The notes beneath the pieces were generated by a model, which saw only the letters and a program-made list of their open reading frames with translations, searched no databases and was not told the DNA's origin. A stretch of 34,292 bases of DNA, from contig JBAQYV010000070.1 of the NCBI GenBank assembly GCA_049790315.1, positions 1 through 34,292 on the forward strand, read 5' to 3'. Positions 32,117 through 34,292 of the stretch are shown in pieces. The stretch comes from DASPOJ01 sp049790315. Lineage in GTDB: Bacteria; Acidobacteriota; Terriglobia; Acidiferrales; UBA7541. The translations under genes were made by a program, and so were the position numbers. Numbering within the stretch: position 1 is the stretch's first letter; every line of letters begins with the position of its first letter.

Positions 32117-33085
32117 TTAGACCTCGATATGCACAATCTTCCAGATGATGAGCGAACCCAGGACTTGGAGCGCGGCAGCGGCGCCGAGAACAAGAGGGCC
32201 CGACGGATCGGTGAAAAGCACGTTCACATACCGCGGATTGGTGAGTTCCAGCACGATTAGCATCACGATGGGCAGGCCGATCAAAATCATCGCTGTAAGG
32301 CGACCCTGAGCGGTTTTCACCTGGACCTCGCGATGAATACGAAAGCGATCGCGAATCAGGCGCGCCAGTTCGTCCAAGATTCCCGCGAGGTTCCCGCCGG
32401 TCTCTTTTTGTACGAGAAGGGCGGTGACGAAGAAGCGCACGTCGACGAGGGGAACGCGCTCGGCTAGATTGATCAGGGCATCGCGCATCGGAAGGCCGAA
32501 GTTGCGTTCCTCGAATGTCTTGCGGAATTCGGCGGCGAGCAGCTCGGGAGATTCCTTGGCGATCATTTCGAGTCCAGTGGTGAACGCATGGCCGGCGCGA
32601 ACCGCGCGGCCCAATAAATCCAGGGCTTCGGGAAATAGTTCCTCAAATTCACGCAGCCGTTTGCGGCGCTTGAGCGCGACGATGGCCACCGGAATGGCGG
32701 CGCCCGCGATTCCGGCGAACAGTCCGAGAAATCGAAGGTGCAGAAATTGCGTCGAGGCGACGTAGGCGCCTAAGCCGAGCACGCCGGTCCAGAGAAGAAT
32801 TTTCGCGGGGCGCGTGGACATTCCGGCTTGCGCTATAAAGTCGCGGAGGCGGCTCGTCCAGGACAATCGCATCAACACGCGATGCAGGAGCGGGACGCTG
32901 CTGTAGGTTTCGTCGCGGACGAGCGCCAGATCTTCGCTGATTACACCGCGCTGTTCGGCTTTATGGACCGCCTCCATTCTTTGGCGAATTACTTTCTGTG
33001 GAGAGCTGGCGGCCATCGAAAGCCATATGGTCAGAAAGACAACCGTCGCGATCAGGAATGTAGCGACGGCCACTAGAAGCGCCAT
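32117..33085 (-). CDS. tadB: TadB-like type II secretion F-family membrane protein
   Basis: Inner-membrane platform protein of the Tad system, 322 residues from the ATG at 33085, which has AAGGAG at 7-nt spacing. The longer frame up to 33265 would overlap the tadA gene and is rejected. Helices lie at the N-terminus (MALLVAVATFLIATVVFLTIW), near 115-150 and at the C-terminus. The T2SSF domain has LFPEALDLLGRAVRAGHAFTTGLEMIA and a VQKETGGNLAGILDELARLIRDR stretch typical of TadB. It lies between tadA (82-bp gap) and tadC. Confidence 0.93.
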   Translation of the reverse strand: MALLVAVATFLIATVVFLTIWLSMAASSPQKVIRQRMEAVHKAEQRGVISEDLALVRDETYSSVPLLHRVLMRLSWTSRLRDFIAQAGMSTRPAKILLWTGVLGLGAYVASTQFLHLRFLGLFAGIAGAAIPVAIVALKRRKRLREFEELFPEALDLLGRAVRAGHAFTTGLEMIAKESPELLAAEFRKTFEERNFGLPMRDALINLAERVPLVDVRFFVTALLVQKETGGNLAGILDELARLIRDRFRIHREVQVKTAQGRLTAMILIGLPIVMLIVLELTNPRYVNVLFTDPSGPLVLGAAAALQVLGSLIIWKIVHIEV

Positions 33086-33167
33086 GTCGCGCTCCTTTCC
33101 CGCGGACGGGGGCGACGCGAGGGAACTGACTCTTGCACGAAACCGGCGAATCGAATGAGGTTCGTGA

Positions 33168-34292
33168 TCACATTTTCTCCGGGGCGTCCGATGGAAACGT
33201 GAACATTGAAACCGGGAGATGAATTCCAGCAACCGCAAGGCGCTCGGCAAATCGAGGGCGAACACCCGATGGGCTGAATTCGCCGATCACTTCTCCGTTG
33301 TCGCGAATGCCGCGCTTGCGGAAGCTGAAGATGTCTTGCATGGTGATGACATCACCTTCGAGGCCCGTGATTTCCGCGATGTTGATGACCTTGCGGGTCC
33401 CATCGCTCAAACGGCTGACTTGAATCACGACGTCAAGCGCAGAGGAAATCTGCCGACGGATGGCGGTGTTGGAAATATTCAGGCTGGCCATGGCGACCAT
33501 GGTTTCAAGGCGCGCGAGGGCGTCGCGGGAAGAATTGGCGTGAATGGTGGTGAGCGAGCCGTCGTGGCCGGTGTTCATGGCTTGAAGCATGTCGAGGGCT
33601 TCTTCGCCGCGCACTTCGCCGACGATGATGCGATCCGGGCGCATGCGCAGAGAATTGATCACCAATTCGCGCTGTTGAATCGCGCCCTTGCCTTCGATAT
33701 TCGGCGAACGCGTCTCGAGGCGGACAACGTGTTCCTGATGAAGCTGCAATTCGGCGGCATCTTCGATCGTAACGATTCGCTCGCGATCGGAGATGTAGGA
33801 CGACAACGCGTTTAGAAAAGTTGTTTTTCCGGCGCCGGTGCCGCCGGAAATCAGGATGTTTAGGCGGGCGGTAACACAGGCGGACAGCATTTCGAGCATC
33901 TCCGCCGTCAGCGTGTTGTTCTGCACCAGGTCCGCGGCCATCAGACGATCGCGCCCGAACCGGCGAATGGAAAGGCATGGGCCGTCGACCGCGAGCGGGG
34001 GAATGATGGCGTTGACGCGAGAGCCATCGGCGAGACGCGCATCGACCATGGGCGAGGATTCATCGACGCGGCGGCCGATCGCGGAAACGATGCGATCGAT
34101 GATGGTCATCAAGTGTGTATCGTCGCGAAATTGCACGGAGGTCTCTTCGAGAATTCCGTGACGTTCGACATACACACGCTTGTGAGTATTCACCAGGATG
34201 TCGGAGACGGTGGGATCGTTCAGAAGCGGCTCGAGCGGACCGAGGCCGAAGACTTCGTCAAGGACTTCCGCAGAGAGGCGCTCTCGCTCTTC
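33168..34292 (-). CDS. tadA: TadA/CpaF secretion ATPase (5' end beyond the window)
   Basis: Hexameric ATPase that powers Tad pilus assembly. The frame stays open to the last base of the window, so the N-terminus is missing. The in-window part begins with the CpaF segment EVFGLGPLEPLLNDPTVSDI, then ILVNTHKRVYVERHGILEE, DLADGSRVNA-type residues (DARLADGSRVNAIIPP), Walker A GGTGAGKTTFLNAL, an Asp box ERIVTIEDAAELQL, and Walker B RIIVGEVRGEEALDML. A GHDGSLTTIHANS His box follows. A methionine at 34193 is internal to the family alignment and should not be taken as the start. The gene heads a tadA-tadB-tadC run on the minus strand. Confidence 0.95.
   Translation of the reverse strand, partial: EERERLSAEVLDEVFGLGPLEPLLNDPTVSDILVNTHKRVYVERHGILEETSVQFRDDTHLMTIIDRIVSAIGRRVDESSPMVDARLADGSRVNAIIPPLAVDGPCLSIRRFGRDRLMAADLVQNNTLTAEMLEMLSACVTARLNILISGGTGAGKTTFLNALSSYISDRERIVTIEDAAELQLHQEHVVRLETRSPNIEGKGAIQQRELVINSLRMRPDRIIVGEVRGEEALDMLQAMNTGHDGSLTTIHANSSRDALARLETMVAMASLNISNTAIRRQISSALDVVIQVSRLSDGTRKVINIAEITGLEGDVITMQDIFSFRKRGIRDNGEVIGEFSPSGVRPRFAERLAVAGIHLPVSMFTFPSDAPEKM

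Overview
The window looks like a chromosomal piece of an Acidobacteriota genome (inference). The basis is GC-rich DNA, an Oar-like TonB-dependent receptor with an N-terminal carboxypeptidase-regulatory domain and no SusD partner, many secreted plant-polysaccharide enzymes, and a MoxR/DUF58/DUF4129/DUF4350 cluster. I saw no insertion sequence, phage gene, CRISPR array, tRNA or rRNA.

Region 1 (21-15523, plus the esterase at 24873-26372) is a carbohydrate region centred on uronic acids. A ROK regulator and a TonB-dependent receptor form a minus-strand pair. A secreted GH67 alpha-glucuronidase with an extra C-terminal binding-like domain is divergent from a secreted GH3 glycosidase, which is followed by a LacI-type regulator. 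GH105, kduI and kduD follow and would process unsaturated uronates. A CE15-type glucuronoyl esterase further along would cut glucuronate esters. A 21-bp sequence occurs identically upstream of the ROK-receptor pair and in the GH67/GH3 divergent promoter, which ties these units into one likely regulon.

Region 2 (15633-22953) is an envelope cluster: a polytopic membrane protein, DUF4129, DUF4350, a MoxR AAA+ ATPase and DUF58 on the plus strand, then SpoIIM-like (minus) and RDD (plus) genes whose start codons share one CATG.

Region 3 (23006-24743, minus strand) is a fluoride-response operon. A crcB-type fluoride riboswitch with an intrinsic terminator precedes the CrcB/Fluc channel gene, a fused double DUF190 protein, and a single DUF190 protein translationally coupled to it.

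Region 4 (26998-28538) holds an aldo/keto reductase and a small membrane protein.

Region 5 (28770-34292) is part of a Tad (Flp pilus) locus. TadG/TadE-like genes on the plus strand face DUF192, a 33-residue membrane microprotein, tadC, tadB and a tadA/cpaF that runs off the window. The flp pilin and secretin genes are not here and would be expected beyond 34292.
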